DNA from: Streptomyces barringtoniae
GTDB taxonomy: Bacteria > Actinomycetota > Actinomycetes > Streptomycetales > Streptomycetaceae
DNA length: 64,000 bases
Assembly (NCBI RefSeq): GCF_020819595.1
Contig: NZ_JAJHNP010000003.1
Span: 248,001-312,000 of the forward strand
Direction: 5' to 3'
Shown here in pieces: positions 44,849 to 53,855 of the stretch. Position 1 is the stretch's first letter; every line of letters starts with the position of its first letter. A program made the position numbers and the translations under genes. The notes beneath the pieces are model-generated. The model did not search any database and was not told the origin of the DNA. It saw nothing but the letters and a program-made list of their open reading frames with translations.

Positions 44849-44901
44849 CTCAAGCTTTACCCTAAGGGGACCTTGAGCTTAGAACTATGACTTCATATGT
44901 T
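44849..44901. promoter_or_regulatory. GntR operator and importer promoter region
   Basis: An inverted repeat CTCAAG (44849-44854)/CTTGAG (44872-44877) surrounds CCCTAAGGGG in the middle. TTGAGC (44873-44878) and TATGTT (44896-44901), 17 bp apart, form a promoter for the importer operon. The operator overlaps the -35, so the GntR protein can block transcription. Confidence 0.6.
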
Positions 44902-44946
44902 TACGGTCAAGCGTTTCGACGTACAGCGCGCCAGAAAGGTTCCCGT

Positions 44947-45978
44947 ATGGAGGGAATTGCGATCCGGCTGCAGAACCTGCGGAAGTCGTTCGGCGAGACG
45001 ACCGCCGTGGCCGGGGTCGACCTGGAGATCCGGGACGGGGAGTTCTTCTCGATGCTCGGCCCGTCCGGATCCGGCAAGACGACCGTCCTCCGGCTCCTGG
45101 CCGGCTTCGAGACACCGGACCAGGGCCGGATCGAACTCGCCGGCCAGGAGGTCACCGGCCTCGCCCCGTTCGAGCGGGACGTGCACACGGTCTTCCAGGA
45201 CTACGCCCTCTTCCCGCACATGACGGTCGAGCAGAACGTCGCCTACGGACTCAAGGTCCGCAAGGTGCCGAAGGCCGAACGGCTCGTCCGCGCCCGCAAG
45301 GCCCTCGCCGAGGTCCGCCTGGAGGGCTACGGCCAGCGGCGTCCGGCCCAGCTCTCCGGCGGGCAGCGCCAGCGCGTCGCCCTCGCCCGCGCACTCGTCG
45401 GCCGGCCCCGGGTCCTGCTGCTGGACGAGCCGCTCGGCGCCCTCGACCTGAAGCTGCGCGAGCAGATGCAGGTCGAACTCAAGGCGATCCAGCGGGAGGT
45501 CGGCATCACCTTCGTCTTCGTCACCCACGACCAGGAGGAGGCCCTGACGATGAGCGACCGCATCGCCGTCTTCGACCAGGGCCGCATCGCCCAGGTCGGC
45601 ACACCCGCGGAGATCTACGAGCGGCCGGCGACCCCCTTCGTCGCCTCCTTCGTCGGCACCTCCAACCTGCTCGACGGAGAGGTGGCCCACCGGATCGTCG
45701 GCGCCCCGGGCACGTACAACATCCGGCCGGAGAAGATCCGCGTGTTGAAGGAGTCCGCCGAGGCGGACGAGCCCGAGCACGCCACCGCGACCGGAACCGT
45801 CGCCGAGGTCGTCTATCTCGGCGACGCCACCCGCTTCCTGGTCGACCTCGACGGCGGCGGCCGGCTCACCGCGCTCCAGCAGAACCTGGAGACCTCCTCC
45901 GAGGACGTCGCCGCCTACCGCGGTACCCGGGTCCGCCTGACGTGGCACCGCCGGCACGCCGTCCGGCTGCCCTCCTGA
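44947..45978 (+). CDS. ABC importer ATPase, PotA-type
   Basis: A 343-residue ATPase of the spermidine/putrescine import type. Walker A is GPSGSGKTT, signature [17 protein letters not shown], Walker [20 protein letters not shown]-loop [15 protein letters not shown]. The C-terminal TOBE-type regulatory domain follows (IRPEKIRVL...[25 protein letters not shown]). ATG 44947 is chosen because GAAAGG lies seven bases upstream and family alignment starts here; an upstream in-frame ATG at 44887 is unlikely. It is the first gene of the four-gene importer operon. Confidence 0.93.
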   Translation: MEGIAIRLQNLRKSFGETTAVAGVDLEIRDGEFFSMLGPSGSGKTTVLRLLAGFETPDQGRIELAGQEVTGLAPFERDVHTVFQDYALFPHMTVEQNVAYGLKVRKVPKAERLVRARKALAEVRLEGYGQRRPAQLSGGQRQRVALARALVGRPRVLLLDEPLGALDLKLREQMQVELKAIQREVGITFVFVTHDQEEALTMSDRIAVFDQGRIAQVGTPAEIYERPATPFVASFVGTSNLLDGEVAHRIVGAPGTYNIRPEKIRVLKESAEADEPEHATATGTVAEVVYLGDATRFLVDLDGGGRLTALQQNLETSSEDVAAYRGTRVRLTWHRRHAVRLPS

Positions 45979-46002
45979 CCTCTCCCCCGCCTCTACGTCC
46001 CC

Positions 46003-47211
46003 ATGGAGAACGCCGTGCGTCCCACCCGTACCCTGCGCACCGCGGCCTGCGCCGCCGCGCTGCTGCTCGCCGCCGCCTGTGACTCCTCCGGCTCGGGTGG
46101 CTCGTCCGCCACCGGGCTCAACCCGCCCGACCTCAAGGCCCCGACGAAGCTCGGCAAGACCGAGGGCCAGGTCAACCTGGTCGCCTGGGCCGGCTATGTC
46201 GAGGACGGCTCCAACGACCCCAAGGTGAACTGGGTCGGCGACTTCGAGAAGCAGACGGGCTGCCAGGTCCACTCCAAGGTCGCCGCCAGCTCGGACGAGA
46301 TGGTCAAGCTGATGAAGACCGGCCAGTACGACGCCGTCTCCGCCTCCGGCGACGCCTCCCTGCGCCTGATCGCCTCCGGCGACGCGGCCCCGGTCAACAC
46401 CGCCCTGGTCCCCAACTACAAGGACATCTTCACCGGGCTGAAGAACGGCGCCTGGAACTCGGTGAAGGGCCAGATGTACGGCATCCCGCACGGCCGGGGC
46501 GCCAACCTGCTGATGTACAACACCGAGAAGGTCAAGCCCGCTCCCACCTCCTGGTCCGCCGTCTTCGACGACGCCGTGAAGTACAAGGGCCATGTCACCG
46601 CGTACGACTCGCCGATCTACATCGCCGACGCGGCCCTCTATCTCAAGGCGACCAAGCCCGAGTTGAAGATCAAGGACCCGTACGCGCTCGACCAGAAGCA
46701 GTTCGACGCGGCCGTGGCCCTGCTCAAGCAGCAGAACAAGAACGTCGGCGAGTACTGGAGCGACTACCTCAAGGAGGTCTCCGCCTTCAAGAGCGGCGAC
46801 TCGGTGGTCGGCACCACCTGGCAGGTCATCGCCAACCTCGCCGCCTCCGAGGGCGCCAAGGTCAAGGCAGTGGTGCCCAAGGAGGGTTCGACCGGCTGGT
46901 CCGACACCTGGATGGTGTACAGCAAGGCCAAGCACCCCAACTGCGCCTACAAGTGGCTGGACTGGATCGTCTCGCCCAAGGTCAACGCCCAGGTCGCCGA
47001 GTACTTCGGAGAGGCTCCGGCCAACTCCAAGGCCTGCGCCGAGACCAGCGACAAGAACTTCTGCACCGTGTACCACGCGGCCGACGAGAACTACTGGAAG
47101 CGGATCGCCTTCTGGAACACGCCCATCGAGCAGTGCCTCGACGGCCGCAAGGACGTCAAGTGCGTGCCGTACGCCAAGTGGGTGCAGGCCTGGACCGAGA
47201 TCAAGGGCTGA
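46003..47211 (+). CDS. Substrate-binding lipoprotein, PotD-type
   Basis: A 402-residue extracellular solute-binding lipoprotein. The N-terminus is a signal peptide with a lipobox-like LLLAAACDSSG, so the mature protein is lipid-anchored. The binding domain shows VNLVAWAGYVEDGS, DFEKQTGCQV, YDAVSASGDASLRLIASGDAAPVNTALVPNYKDI and PHGRGANLLMYNTEKV, which are typical of polyamine/GABA-type PotD family members. The start is ATG 46003 or GTG 46015. It sits 24 bases after the ATPase and 3 bases before the first permease gene. Confidence 0.93.
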   Translation: MENAVRPTRTLRTAACAAALLLAAACDSSGSGGSSATGLNPPDLKAPTKLGKTEGQVNLVAWAGYVEDGSNDPKVNWVGDFEKQTGCQVHSKVAASSDEMVKLMKTGQYDAVSASGDASLRLIASGDAAPVNTALVPNYKDIFTGLKNGAWNSVKGQMYGIPHGRGANLLMYNTEKVKPAPTSWSAVFDDAVKYKGHVTAYDSPIYIADAALYLKATKPELKIKDPYALDQKQFDAAVALLKQQNKNVGEYWSDYLKEVSAFKSGDSVVGTTWQVIANLAASEGAKVKAVVPKEGSTGWSDTWMVYSKAKHPNCAYKWLDWIVSPKVNAQVAEYFGEAPANSKACAETSDKNFCTVYHAADENYWKRIAFWNTPIEQCLDGRKDVKCVPYAKWVQAWTEIKG

Positions 47212-47214
47212 GCC

Positions 47215-48108
47215 GTGGCGACCGACGTGACGACCGCCGCCGGCCGGGGAACCGTCCGGCGGCTGGCCGGAAGCCTGCACCGCAGGCCCCGGCTGCGGCT
47301 GACCCTGCTGCTCACCGCCCCGCTGCTCTGGCTCGCCGTCCTCTACCTCGGCTCGCTGGCGGTGTTGTTCGTCTCGGCGTTCTGGACCACGAACTCCTTC
47401 ACCTCGCAGGTGGTCAAGGTCTGGTCGACGGACAACTTCCACGAGCTGTTCACCACGCCCGTCTTCCGTCAGGTGATCCTGCGCAGCGTGGGTGTGGCGC
47501 TCGCGGTGACCGTGCTGTGCGCGGTGATCGCCTTTCCGGTCGCCTTCTACACCGCACGGGTGGCCCGGCCGAGGTGGCGCCCGCTGCTCGTGGTCGCCAT
47601 CCTGACTCCCCTGTGGGCGAGTTACCTGGTCAAGGTGTACGCCTGGCGGCTCATCCTGTCCGAGGGCGGCCTCGCCGACTGGATGCTCGCGCCGTTCGGG
47701 CTGAGCGGCCCCGGCTTCGGCCTGCCGGCCACCGTCCTCACCCTGACGTACCTGTGGCTGCCGTACATGATCCTGCCGATCCACACGGCCCTCGAACAGC
47801 TTCCGGCCAATCTGCTGGACGCCTCGGCCGACCTCGGGGCGCGGGCCGGGCGGACCTTCCGCTCGGTGGTGCTGCCGATGGTGCTGCCGTCGGTCGCGGC
47901 CGGTTCGGTGTTCACCTTCTCGCTGAGCCTCGGCGACTACATCACCGTGCAGATCGTCGGCGGCAAGACCCAGCTGATCGGCAACCTCGTGTACTCCAAC
48001 ATCGAGCTCAACCTGCCCATGGCCGCCGCGCTCGGCACCGTACCCGTCGTCGTGATCGTCCTGTACCTGCTGGCGATCCGCCGCACGGGTGCCCTGAACA
48101 GCCTGTAG
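47215..48108 (+). CDS. ABC importer permease, PotB-type
   Basis: A 297-residue membrane permease with six hydrophobic segments. The EAA loop, which contacts the ATPase, is readable at DASADLGARAGRTFRSVVLPMVLPSVAAGSVF. GTG 47215 follows the PotD stop by three bases, so the two are translationally coupled. Together with the next gene it forms the membrane channel of the polyamine-type importer. Confidence 0.93.
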   Translation: MATDVTTAAGRGTVRRLAGSLHRRPRLRLTLLLTAPLLWLAVLYLGSLAVLFVSAFWTTNSFTSQVVKVWSTDNFHELFTTPVFRQVILRSVGVALAVTVLCAVIAFPVAFYTARVARPRWRPLLVVAILTPLWASYLVKVYAWRLILSEGGLADWMLAPFGLSGPGFGLPATVLTLTYLWLPYMILPIHTALEQLPANLLDASADLGARAGRTFRSVVLPMVLPSVAAGSVFTFSLSLGDYITVQIVGGKTQLIGNLVYSNIELNLPMAAALGTVPVVVIVLYLLAIRRTGALNSL

Positions 48109-48129
48109 GACCTGGAGGAGAACAGCGCC

Positions 48130-48945
48130 ATGCATCTCAGCCGCACCGCGCGCATCGCCCTGCGCACCGGCGCCGGGCTCGGTTTCGCGGTGATCTACGT
48201 CCCGCTGCTGCTCGTCCTCGTCAACTCGCTCAATCCCGACCGCAGCGCGAGCTGGCCCCCGCCGGGGCTGACCGGGCGCTGGTGGTCGGTGGCGGTGCAC
48301 AACTCCGGTGCCCGGCAGGCGCTGTGGGTCTCGGTGAAGGCGGGGCTGGGAGCGACCGCGATCGCGCTGGTCCTCGGCACGCTCATCGCGTTCGCCGTGG
48401 CCCGGCACCGCTTCTTCGGCCGTGACACGGTGTCGTTCATCGTGGTCCTGCCGATCGCGCTGCCCGGCATCGTCACCGGCATCGCCCTCAACTCGGCCTT
48501 CGGTACGGTCCTGGAACCGCTCGGCGTGGGGCTCGGACTGTTCACGGTGATCGTCGGGCACGCCACCTTCTGCATCGTGATCGTCTTCAACAACGTGGTG
48601 GCCCGGCTGCGCCGTACGGCCGCCTCGTACGAGGAGGCGGCCATGGACCTCGGCGCGACCACCTTCCGCGCCTTCGCCGACGTCACCTTCCCACTGGTCC
48701 GCTCCGCGCTGCTGGCCGGCGGTCTGCTCGCCTTCGCGCTGTCCTTCGACGAGATCGTGGTCACCACGTTCACCGCGGGACCCGGCATCGAGACGCTGCC
48801 GATCTGGATCTTCGACAACATGACCCGGCCGCAGCAGGCGCCGGTGGTGAACGTCGTGGCCGCGGTGCTCGTGCTGCTGTCGGTGATCCCGATCTACGTC
48901 GCCCAGCGGCTGTCGGCGGACACGGCGACGTCGAGCCGGGTGTGA
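48130..48945 (+). CDS. ABC importer permease, PotC-type
   Basis: A 271-residue membrane permease, six hydrophobic segments, EAA loop at YEEAAMDLGATTFRAFADVTFPLVRSALLAGG and the ending SFDEIVVTTFTAGPGIETLPIWIFDNMTRPQQAPVVN, a strong PotC-family block. It pairs with the PotB-type protein. An AGGAG ribosome site ends ten bases before ATG 48130. The operon appears to end here or at the next gene; no degradation enzyme is encoded with it. Confidence 0.93.
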   Translation: MHLSRTARIALRTGAGLGFAVIYVPLLLVLVNSLNPDRSASWPPPGLTGRWWSVAVHNSGARQALWVSVKAGLGATAIALVLGTLIAFAVARHRFFGRDTVSFIVVLPIALPGIVTGIALNSAFGTVLEPLGVGLGLFTVIVGHATFCIVIVFNNVVARLRRTAASYEEAAMDLGATTFRAFADVTFPLVRSALLAGGLLAFALSFDEIVVTTFTAGPGIETLPIWIFDNMTRPQQAPVVNVVAAVLVLLSVIPIYVAQRLSADTATSSRV

Positions 48946-48978
48946 CACCCTGGACGGCGGACGATCAAGGGGAGACTC

Positions 48979-49659
48979 ATGAGCACAGGGGATGCCTCCG
49001 GTCCGGCGCGGGCGGTGCGCGCGTCGTACGAGGCCGCCTCGGCGGTCGTCGCGGGACTGGGTGACGAGGAGTCGTGGCTGCCGACCGGCTGCACCGGCTG
49101 GGCGGTCCGCGACCTCGTGTTCCACTGCCTGACGGACGCTCAGCGCGCTCTGGTGGCCCTGCACACGCCGGCGCGGGAGCCGGCGGACCGGGACGCGGTG
49201 ACGTACTGGCAGGACTGGCGGCCCGACACCGTGGGGGCGGCGAACGGCCGGCGCTGGGTGCGGGTCAACGCGAGCATGTTCCTCGACTTCGGTCAGCTCC
49301 AGGGCCTGTATCTGGAGACGCTGGCGGCGGTCGTGCGGGCGGCGGAGGCGGCCGACCCCGCGCGGCGCGTCGGCACGCAGGGTCATGTGCTGACGGCCGG
49401 GGATCTGCTGACCACCCTCGCGGTGGAGGCGACCGTCCATCACCTGGACCTGACCGTCCGCCTCCCGCACGCGCCGGGACCGGCACCCGTGGGGCTGGCC
49501 GCGGTGCGCACCACCCTGGACGGTCTGCTCGGCCGGCCCGCGCTCCCGGAGTGGAGCGACGCGCACTACGCGCGCGTGGGCACCGGCCGGGCCGCCCTCA
49601 CCGAGGCCGAGCGCGCCGCGCTGGGCGCTGCGGCCGACCGGTTCCCGCTGTTCGGCTGA
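48979..49659 (+). CDS. Maleylpyruvate isomerase N-terminal (DinB-like) domain protein
   Basis: A 226-residue protein of the mycothiol-dependent maleylpyruvate isomerase N-terminal/DinB superfamily. Metal-ligand-type histidines are found in VRDLVFHCLTDAQRALV and TTLAVEATVHHLDLTVRL, the two H-containing blocks of the fold. It may use mycothiol for conjugation or isomerisation. ATG 48979 has AAGGGGAGA five bases upstream. It is 33 bases after the importer operon and may be read through from it, but a functional link is not visible. Confidence 0.8.
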   Translation: MSTGDASGPARAVRASYEAASAVVAGLGDEESWLPTGCTGWAVRDLVFHCLTDAQRALVALHTPAREPADRDAVTYWQDWRPDTVGAANGRRWVRVNASMFLDFGQLQGLYLETLAAVVRAAEAADPARRVGTQGHVLTAGDLLTTLAVEATVHHLDLTVRLPHAPGPAPVGLAAVRTTLDGLLGRPALPEWSDAHYARVGTGRAALTEAERAALGAAADRFPLFG

Positions 49660-49780
49660 GGCGCGACCTGCACCCGTCCTCGGCGGCGGGCGCCGCTCAC
49701 ACGCCCAACACGGGGACACCCGCGGGCGACACCTGCGCGGTGCGGGGCTCGCCGCCCGCGTTGATGGAAGCCTGCGCCCC

Positions 49781-50062
49781 ATGCACACCCCACCGAGCAT
49801 CAACAGTTACGTCGACCGGGTCACCGCGGGCCCCGGCGGGGCGATGACCGACGAGATCGGCATCATCACCGGCGACCTGACCGTGGCCACCATCCTGCTG
49901 GCCGACGGCCACAGCGTGCGCGTGGCCATCCAGCACTCCGGCAGCGACACCTGGTACACGCTCGCCGGCAGCCCCGCCCCCGTGCCCGCCGGGCAACTCG
50001 CCGCCTATCACCGGGACCTGCTGGGCCGCATCCGCCGGGGAGGTGGCACCCGCGCCACCTGA
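49781..50062 (+). CDS. Hypothetical protein, 93 or 72 residues
   Basis: A short acidic-to-neutral ORF with a sensible coding pattern (EIGIITGDLTVATILLADGHSVRVAIQHSGSDTWYTLAGSPAPVPAGQLAAYHRDLLGRIRRG). The start is ATG 49781 or the internal ATG at 49844; the second gives a more conserved-looking N-terminus. The beta-strand-rich middle looks like a small single domain. I do not recognise a family. It precedes the DUF2071 pseudogene on the same strand. Confidence 0.5.
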   Translation: MHTPPSINSYVDRVTAGPGGAMTDEIGIITGDLTVATILLADGHSVRVAIQHSGSDTWYTLAGSPAPVPAGQLAAYHRDLLGRIRRGGGTRAT

Positions 50063-50119
50063 GCCGCACACCGGCCGGCGCCCGGTTTCGACACGAGTCC
50101 CGGGGGGGAGTCGGTGCCC

Positions 50120-50833
50120 ATGGTCTCGTACGGGCCGGAGCAGCGTGTGCACGTGCCCGAGCTGTGTGCCGCCTGGCGGGAGCAGACGTTCCTGCACTGG
50201 GCCTACGCCCCGGAGCGGGTGCAGCGCCTACTGCCGGACGGGCTCGTCGTGGACACGTACGAGGGGTCGGCGTGGGTGAGCCTCACGCCGTTCGTCATGG
50301 CCGGCGTGCGCCCGCCCGGGTGCCCGGCCGCGCTGCCCGACTTCGCGGAGACGAATCTGCGGACCTAGGTGCGCGGGCCGGACGGCCGGGACGGGCTGTG
50401 GTTCCTGTCCATCGAGGTGGCCTGCCCGGTGATGCTGGTCGCCCGCGCGACAGGGCTGCCGTACCACCCCGGGCGCCTGGCGCTGTCGCGACGCGGGGAC
50501 CGCCAGATGTACAGCGGTACCCGGTGGCGCGGCGGTCCCCGGTACCGGGTGGCCGTCCGTACCGGCGAACCGGTCCGGCCCACCCACCGGGACGTGTGGC
50601 TGACCTCCCGCTGGCGGTGATACTCGCTCCGGCTCGGGATGCTGTGGGAGACGCCCGTCGAGCACGAGCCCTGGCCGCTGCGCGCGGCACGCCTCGACGG
50701 GGTCGAGGAGACCCTCACCCGGGCCGCCGGGCTGCCCCCACCCGGCGCGGAGCCGTTGCTGCATTTCTCGGAGGGCGTGCGCAGGGTGCGCTTCGGCCTC
50801 TCCCGCCCGGTCCGGCCCAAGCACGGCCGTTGA
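50120..50833 (+). pseudogene. DUF2071 (YqjF-like) gene with two in-frame stops
   Basis: One uninterrupted reading frame encodes a full-length DUF2071/YqjF-like protein apart from two stops. The first is TAG at 50366-50368 in ETNLRT*VRGPDGRDGLWFLSIEVA, where a Tyr codon (TAC) is expected. The second is TGA at 50618-50620 in LTSRWR*YSLRLGMLWE, close to the C-terminal third. Everything else, including the ending RVRFGLSRPVRPKHGR, stays in frame and is well conserved. A G-rich ribosome site (GGGGGAG) precedes the start, either ATG 50120 or GTG 50114. A recently inactivated gene is the simplest reading; readthrough or sequencing error are alternatives. Confidence 0.75.
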
Positions 50834-50924
50834 GGGGCCGTCCGTCCTTTCTGACGTACCTTCAACTCTCCCTGGGACGACTTGCGTTGACTCCCATGAA
50901 CCGGCAAAGGGCCACTCCCGCACC

Positions 50925-50965
50925 TTGACCCGGGCGCTGGTCCAGACCAATTATGGACTAGACCA
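50925..50965 (+). promoter_or_regulatory. Chitinase promoter with 12-bp direct repeats
   Basis: TTGACC (50925-50930) serves as the -35. Two copies of a repeat follow: TGGTCCAGACCA (50938-50949) and TGGACTAGACCA (50954-50965), 16 bp start to start. They match the direct repeats of Streptomyces chitinase promoters and resemble the DasR/dre box. A -10-like CAATTA lies between them. Confidence 0.75.
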
Positions 50966-51046
50966 TTAGGCCCGTCGGGCCGCACGCGCGCGCCACGTCC
51001 ACCCAACCTCCGCCCGCCGGCCTGCCGTTCGCATCCGGGAGTTCGC

Positions 51047-52795
51047 ATGACACGTCCGAGACCCGTACGCGCCCTGCTCGCGGGCCTGGCCACCCTGGCC
51101 GCCTCCGCGGGACTCGCCCTCGGGACAGGGGGCACCGCACATGCGGCGACCCCGCTGCCCACGCACGTCTTCGCGCCCTACTTCGAGGCCTACAACGGCG
51201 ACAGCCCCGCCGCGCTCTCCCAGGCCTCCGGCGCCAAGTACCTGACCATGGCCTTCCTGCAGGCCGACACGAAGGGCTCCTGCACCCCGTACTGGAACGG
51301 CAACACCAGCACACCCGTCAACTCCTCCGTCTTCGGGGCCGACTTCACCACCATCCGCTCGCGCGGCGGCGACGTGATCCCGTCCCTCGGCGGCTACGCG
51401 GCGGACAACGGCGGCACCGAGATCGCCGACAGCTGCACGAACGTGGACTCCGTCGCCGCCGCCTACGAGAAGATCATCACCACCTACGACGTCTCCCGGC
51501 TCGACATGGACGTCGAGGACAACTCCCTCACGAACACCGCCGGCATCGACCGCCGCAACCAGGCCATCAAGAAGGTCCAGGACTGGGCCGCCGCGAACGG
51601 CCGCTCGGTGCAGTTCTCCTACACCCTGCCGACCACGACGACCGGCCTCGCCGACAGCGGCCTCGCCGTGCTGCGCAGCGCGAAGAGCGCCGGCGCCAAG
51701 GTCGACGTCGTCAACATCATGACGTTCGACTACTACGACGGCGCCACCCACCACATGGCGACCGACACCGAGACGGCCGCGAGCGGGCTGCACGACCAAC
51801 TGGCCGGGCTTTACCCGAATCTGCCGGACAGTCAGCTGTGGAACATGGTCGGCGTCACCGAGATGCCCGGCGTGGACGACTACGGCCCGGCGGAGACCTT
51901 CACCACCGCCGACGCGCCCACGGTGTACGACTGGGCGGTCGCCAAGGGCATCAACACCCTCTCCTTCTGGGCCCTCCAGCGGGACAACGGCGGCTGCCCG
52001 GGCTCCGGCGCCTCCGACACCTGCTCCGGCATCGCCCAGGACACCTGGTACTTCTCGCACACCTTCGCGCCCTTCACCGGCGGTACGACGACTCCGCCGG
52101 CCAACGACTTCTCCGTGTCCGTCTCCCCCGCCACCGCCTCGGTCGACCCCGGCGGCACCGCGACGACGACGGTGAAGACCTCGGTGACCTCCGGCAGCGC
52201 CCAGACGGTCGGCCTGACGGTGAGCGGCGCGCCGAGCGGAGTGACCGCCTCCCTCAGCCCGTCGTCGGTCACCGCGGGCGGCAGTGCCACGCTCACCGTG
52301 AAGACCGGTTCCGGTACGGCACCCGGCGCCTACGCCCTGACCGTCACCGGCACGGCGGGCTCGACCCGGCACAGCTCCACGCTCACCCTGACGGTCAAGG
52401 GGTCCGGCGGCACCGCCGTACTCGGCAACGGCGACTTCGAGACCGGCTCGCTCGCGCCGTGGACCTGTGACAGCGGTGCCACGGTCGTCTCCTCCCCCGT
52501 GCACGGCGGCTCCCACGCGCTGAAGACCGCGCCGTCCGCCTCACAGACCGGCCAGTGCGCGCAGACCCTGACCCTGAAGCCCAACACCTCCTACACGCTG
52601 CGCGGCTGGGTGCAGGGCCCGTACGCCTACCTCGGCGTCAGCGGAGGCGCGTCGGCAAGCACCTGGGCCTCCTCCTCGTCGTGGTCGAAGCTCACGGTGC
52701 CCTTCACGACCGGCGCGTCGGGCACGGTCACGGTGTACGTCCACGGCTGGTACGGCCAGGGCGCGGTCTACGCCGACGACCTCACCCTGAGCTGA
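51047..52795 (+). CDS. Secreted GH18 chitinase, ChiA-like
   Basis: A 582-residue secreted glycosyl hydrolase, degrading chitin outside the cell. A Sec signal peptide (about residues 1-33, ...GTAHA) leads into a GH18 barrel with APYFEAYNGDSPAALSQASGAKYLTMAFLQ. The catalytic segment is SRLDMDVED: the acid Glu (about residue 157) and the D-x-D-x-E core are kept, but the first Asp of DxxDxDxE is Ser. An Ig-like domain (about 360-455, VSVSPATASVDPGG) and a C-terminal carbohydrate-binding domain (NGDFETGSLAPWTC...YADDLTLS) follow. The promoter has the typical chitinase repeats. Confidence 0.93.
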   Translation: MTRPRPVRALLAGLATLAASAGLALGTGGTAHAATPLPTHVFAPYFEAYNGDSPAALSQASGAKYLTMAFLQADTKGSCTPYWNGNTSTPVNSSVFGADFTTIRSRGGDVIPSLGGYAADNGGTEIADSCTNVDSVAAAYEKIITTYDVSRLDMDVEDNSLTNTAGIDRRNQAIKKVQDWAAANGRSVQFSYTLPTTTTGLADSGLAVLRSAKSAGAKVDVVNIMTFDYYDGATHHMATDTETAASGLHDQLAGLYPNLPDSQLWNMVGVTEMPGVDDYGPAETFTTADAPTVYDWAVAKGINTLSFWALQRDNGGCPGSGASDTCSGIAQDTWYFSHTFAPFTGGTTTPPANDFSVSVSPATASVDPGGTATTTVKTSVTSGSAQTVGLTVSGAPSGVTASLSPSSVTAGGSATLTVKTGSGTAPGAYALTVTGTAGSTRHSSTLTLTVKGSGGTAVLGNGDFETGSLAPWTCDSGATVVSSPVHGGSHALKTAPSASQTGQCAQTLTLKPNTSYTLRGWVQGPYAYLGVSGGASASTWASSSSWSKLTVPFTTGASGTVTVYVHGWYGQGAVYADDLTLS

Positions 52796-52800
52796 TCCAC

Positions 52801-52855
52801 CGCTCCGACGGGCCCCGCTCCGACGGGCCCCGCTCGGCGGTGACCGGGCGGGGCC
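52801..52855 (+). terminator. Direct repeat and hairpin after chitinase
   Basis: CGCTCCGACGGGCCC occurs twice in tandem (52801-52815, 52816-52830). A hairpin GGCCCCGC (52826-52833)/GCGGGGCC (52848-52855) with a 14-base loop overlaps it. It lies a few bases past the chitinase stop and is the probable terminator. Confidence 0.6.
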
Positions 52856-52973
52856 GGCTCATGTGATCCGCCGGCCGGCAGCGGGGGGCGTCAACCGGCG
52901 TCCGGCCGCCGTCTTCCGTAGGCTGAAAGGACCGAAGCTCCTCCGGGAGGTCTCCCGAAGGCAGGGGACGGTC

Positions 52974-53855
52974 GTGATCGAACTGGCCGCGGCGTTCGCC
53001 GTCGCGGGCGCGGCGAGCAACGCCGTGGGTACCGCCTTCCAGCGCAAGGCCGCGTCGGCGAGCAGCCGCGGCGGGCTCCGGCTGCTCGCCGAGCTGGCGC
53101 GCCGGCCCTTCTGGGTGATCGGCATGTGCGGTGTGGTCTGCGCCGCGCTGTTCCAGAGCCTGGCCCTGGTCAACGGCCCGCTCGCACTGGTCCAGCCTCT
53201 GTTCATCCTGGAACTGCCCTTCGCCCTGCTCGTCGCCGCCCCGCTGATGCACAGACGGCTGCCCCACTCGGGCTGGTGGGGCGTCGGCGCCTGCGTCGCG
53301 GGGCTCGCCGTGCTGCTGGTCGCCGCCGCCCCGCACGGCGCCGTCGACCACGCACCGCTCAGCCGCTGGATCCCGGCACTGTGCCTGTGCGTCGGCGGGA
53401 TGGCCGCGGCGGTTCTGCTGTCCGGCCGGGGCCACTCGCCGGCCCGGCGCGCCGCGCTGCTGGCCGCGGCCTCCGCCACGGGCAACGCCCTGACCGCCGC
53501 CCTGCTGAAGTCGGCCAGCGGCACCTTCGCCGACCACGGTTTCGCGGCGTTCCTGCGCTCCTGGCAGACGTACGGCTTCGCGCTCGCCGGCGTCGGGGCC
53601 GTGATCCTGCTGGAGAACGCCCTCCAGGCCGGTCCGCTGGCCGCGGCGCAGCCGGCCCTGACCATCGGCGACGCCGTGGTGAGCCTGACGCTCGGCATGA
53701 CCCTGTTCGGGGAACGGATCCGCACGGGCTGGTGGCTGCTCCCGGAGGCCGCTGGCGCCCTGCTGATCGTCGGGGGCGTGCTGGTGCTCAGCCGGGCCGT
53801 CCAGCACATCGCCGTGGTGCCGGTCGCGGTGGATGAACGGGACCTGGCGACCTGA
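52974..53855 (+). CDS. DMT-family transporter
   Basis: A 293-residue membrane protein of the DMT/EamA superfamily with about ten hydrophobic segments. The N-terminal repeat is AVAGAASNAVGTAFQRKAASASSRGGLRLLAELARRPFWVIG, and FQSLALVNGPLALVQPLFILELPFALLVAAPL is the usual second and third helices of actinobacterial DMT proteins. GTG 52974 (VIELAAAFAVAGAAS) is chosen because AGGGGA lies just upstream and the family begins near here. Its substrate is unknown. It is separated from the chitinase by a terminator and is probably monocistronic. Confidence 0.88.
   Translation: MIELAAAFAVAGAASNAVGTAFQRKAASASSRGGLRLLAELARRPFWVIGMCGVVCAALFQSLALVNGPLALVQPLFILELPFALLVAAPLMHRRLPHSGWWGVGACVAGLAVLLVAAAPHGAVDHAPLSRWIPALCLCVGGMAAAVLLSGRGHSPARRAALLAAASATGNALTAALLKSASGTFADHGFAAFLRSWQTYGFALAGVGAVILLENALQAGPLAAAQPALTIGDAVVSLTLGMTLFGERIRTGWWLLPEAAGALLIVGGVLVLSRAVQHIAVVPVAVDERDLAT

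Noticed and set aside
44893..49803. A 1636-residue open frame on the minus strand opposite the importer operon
   Set aside because: It is the antisense shadow of high-GC coding sequence; residue composition (Arg/Gly/His-rich, no domain) is not that of a protein.
52801..52830. 15-bp direct repeat as a transposon target duplication
   Set aside because: The copies are adjacent with nothing between them; it overlaps a terminator hairpin instead.
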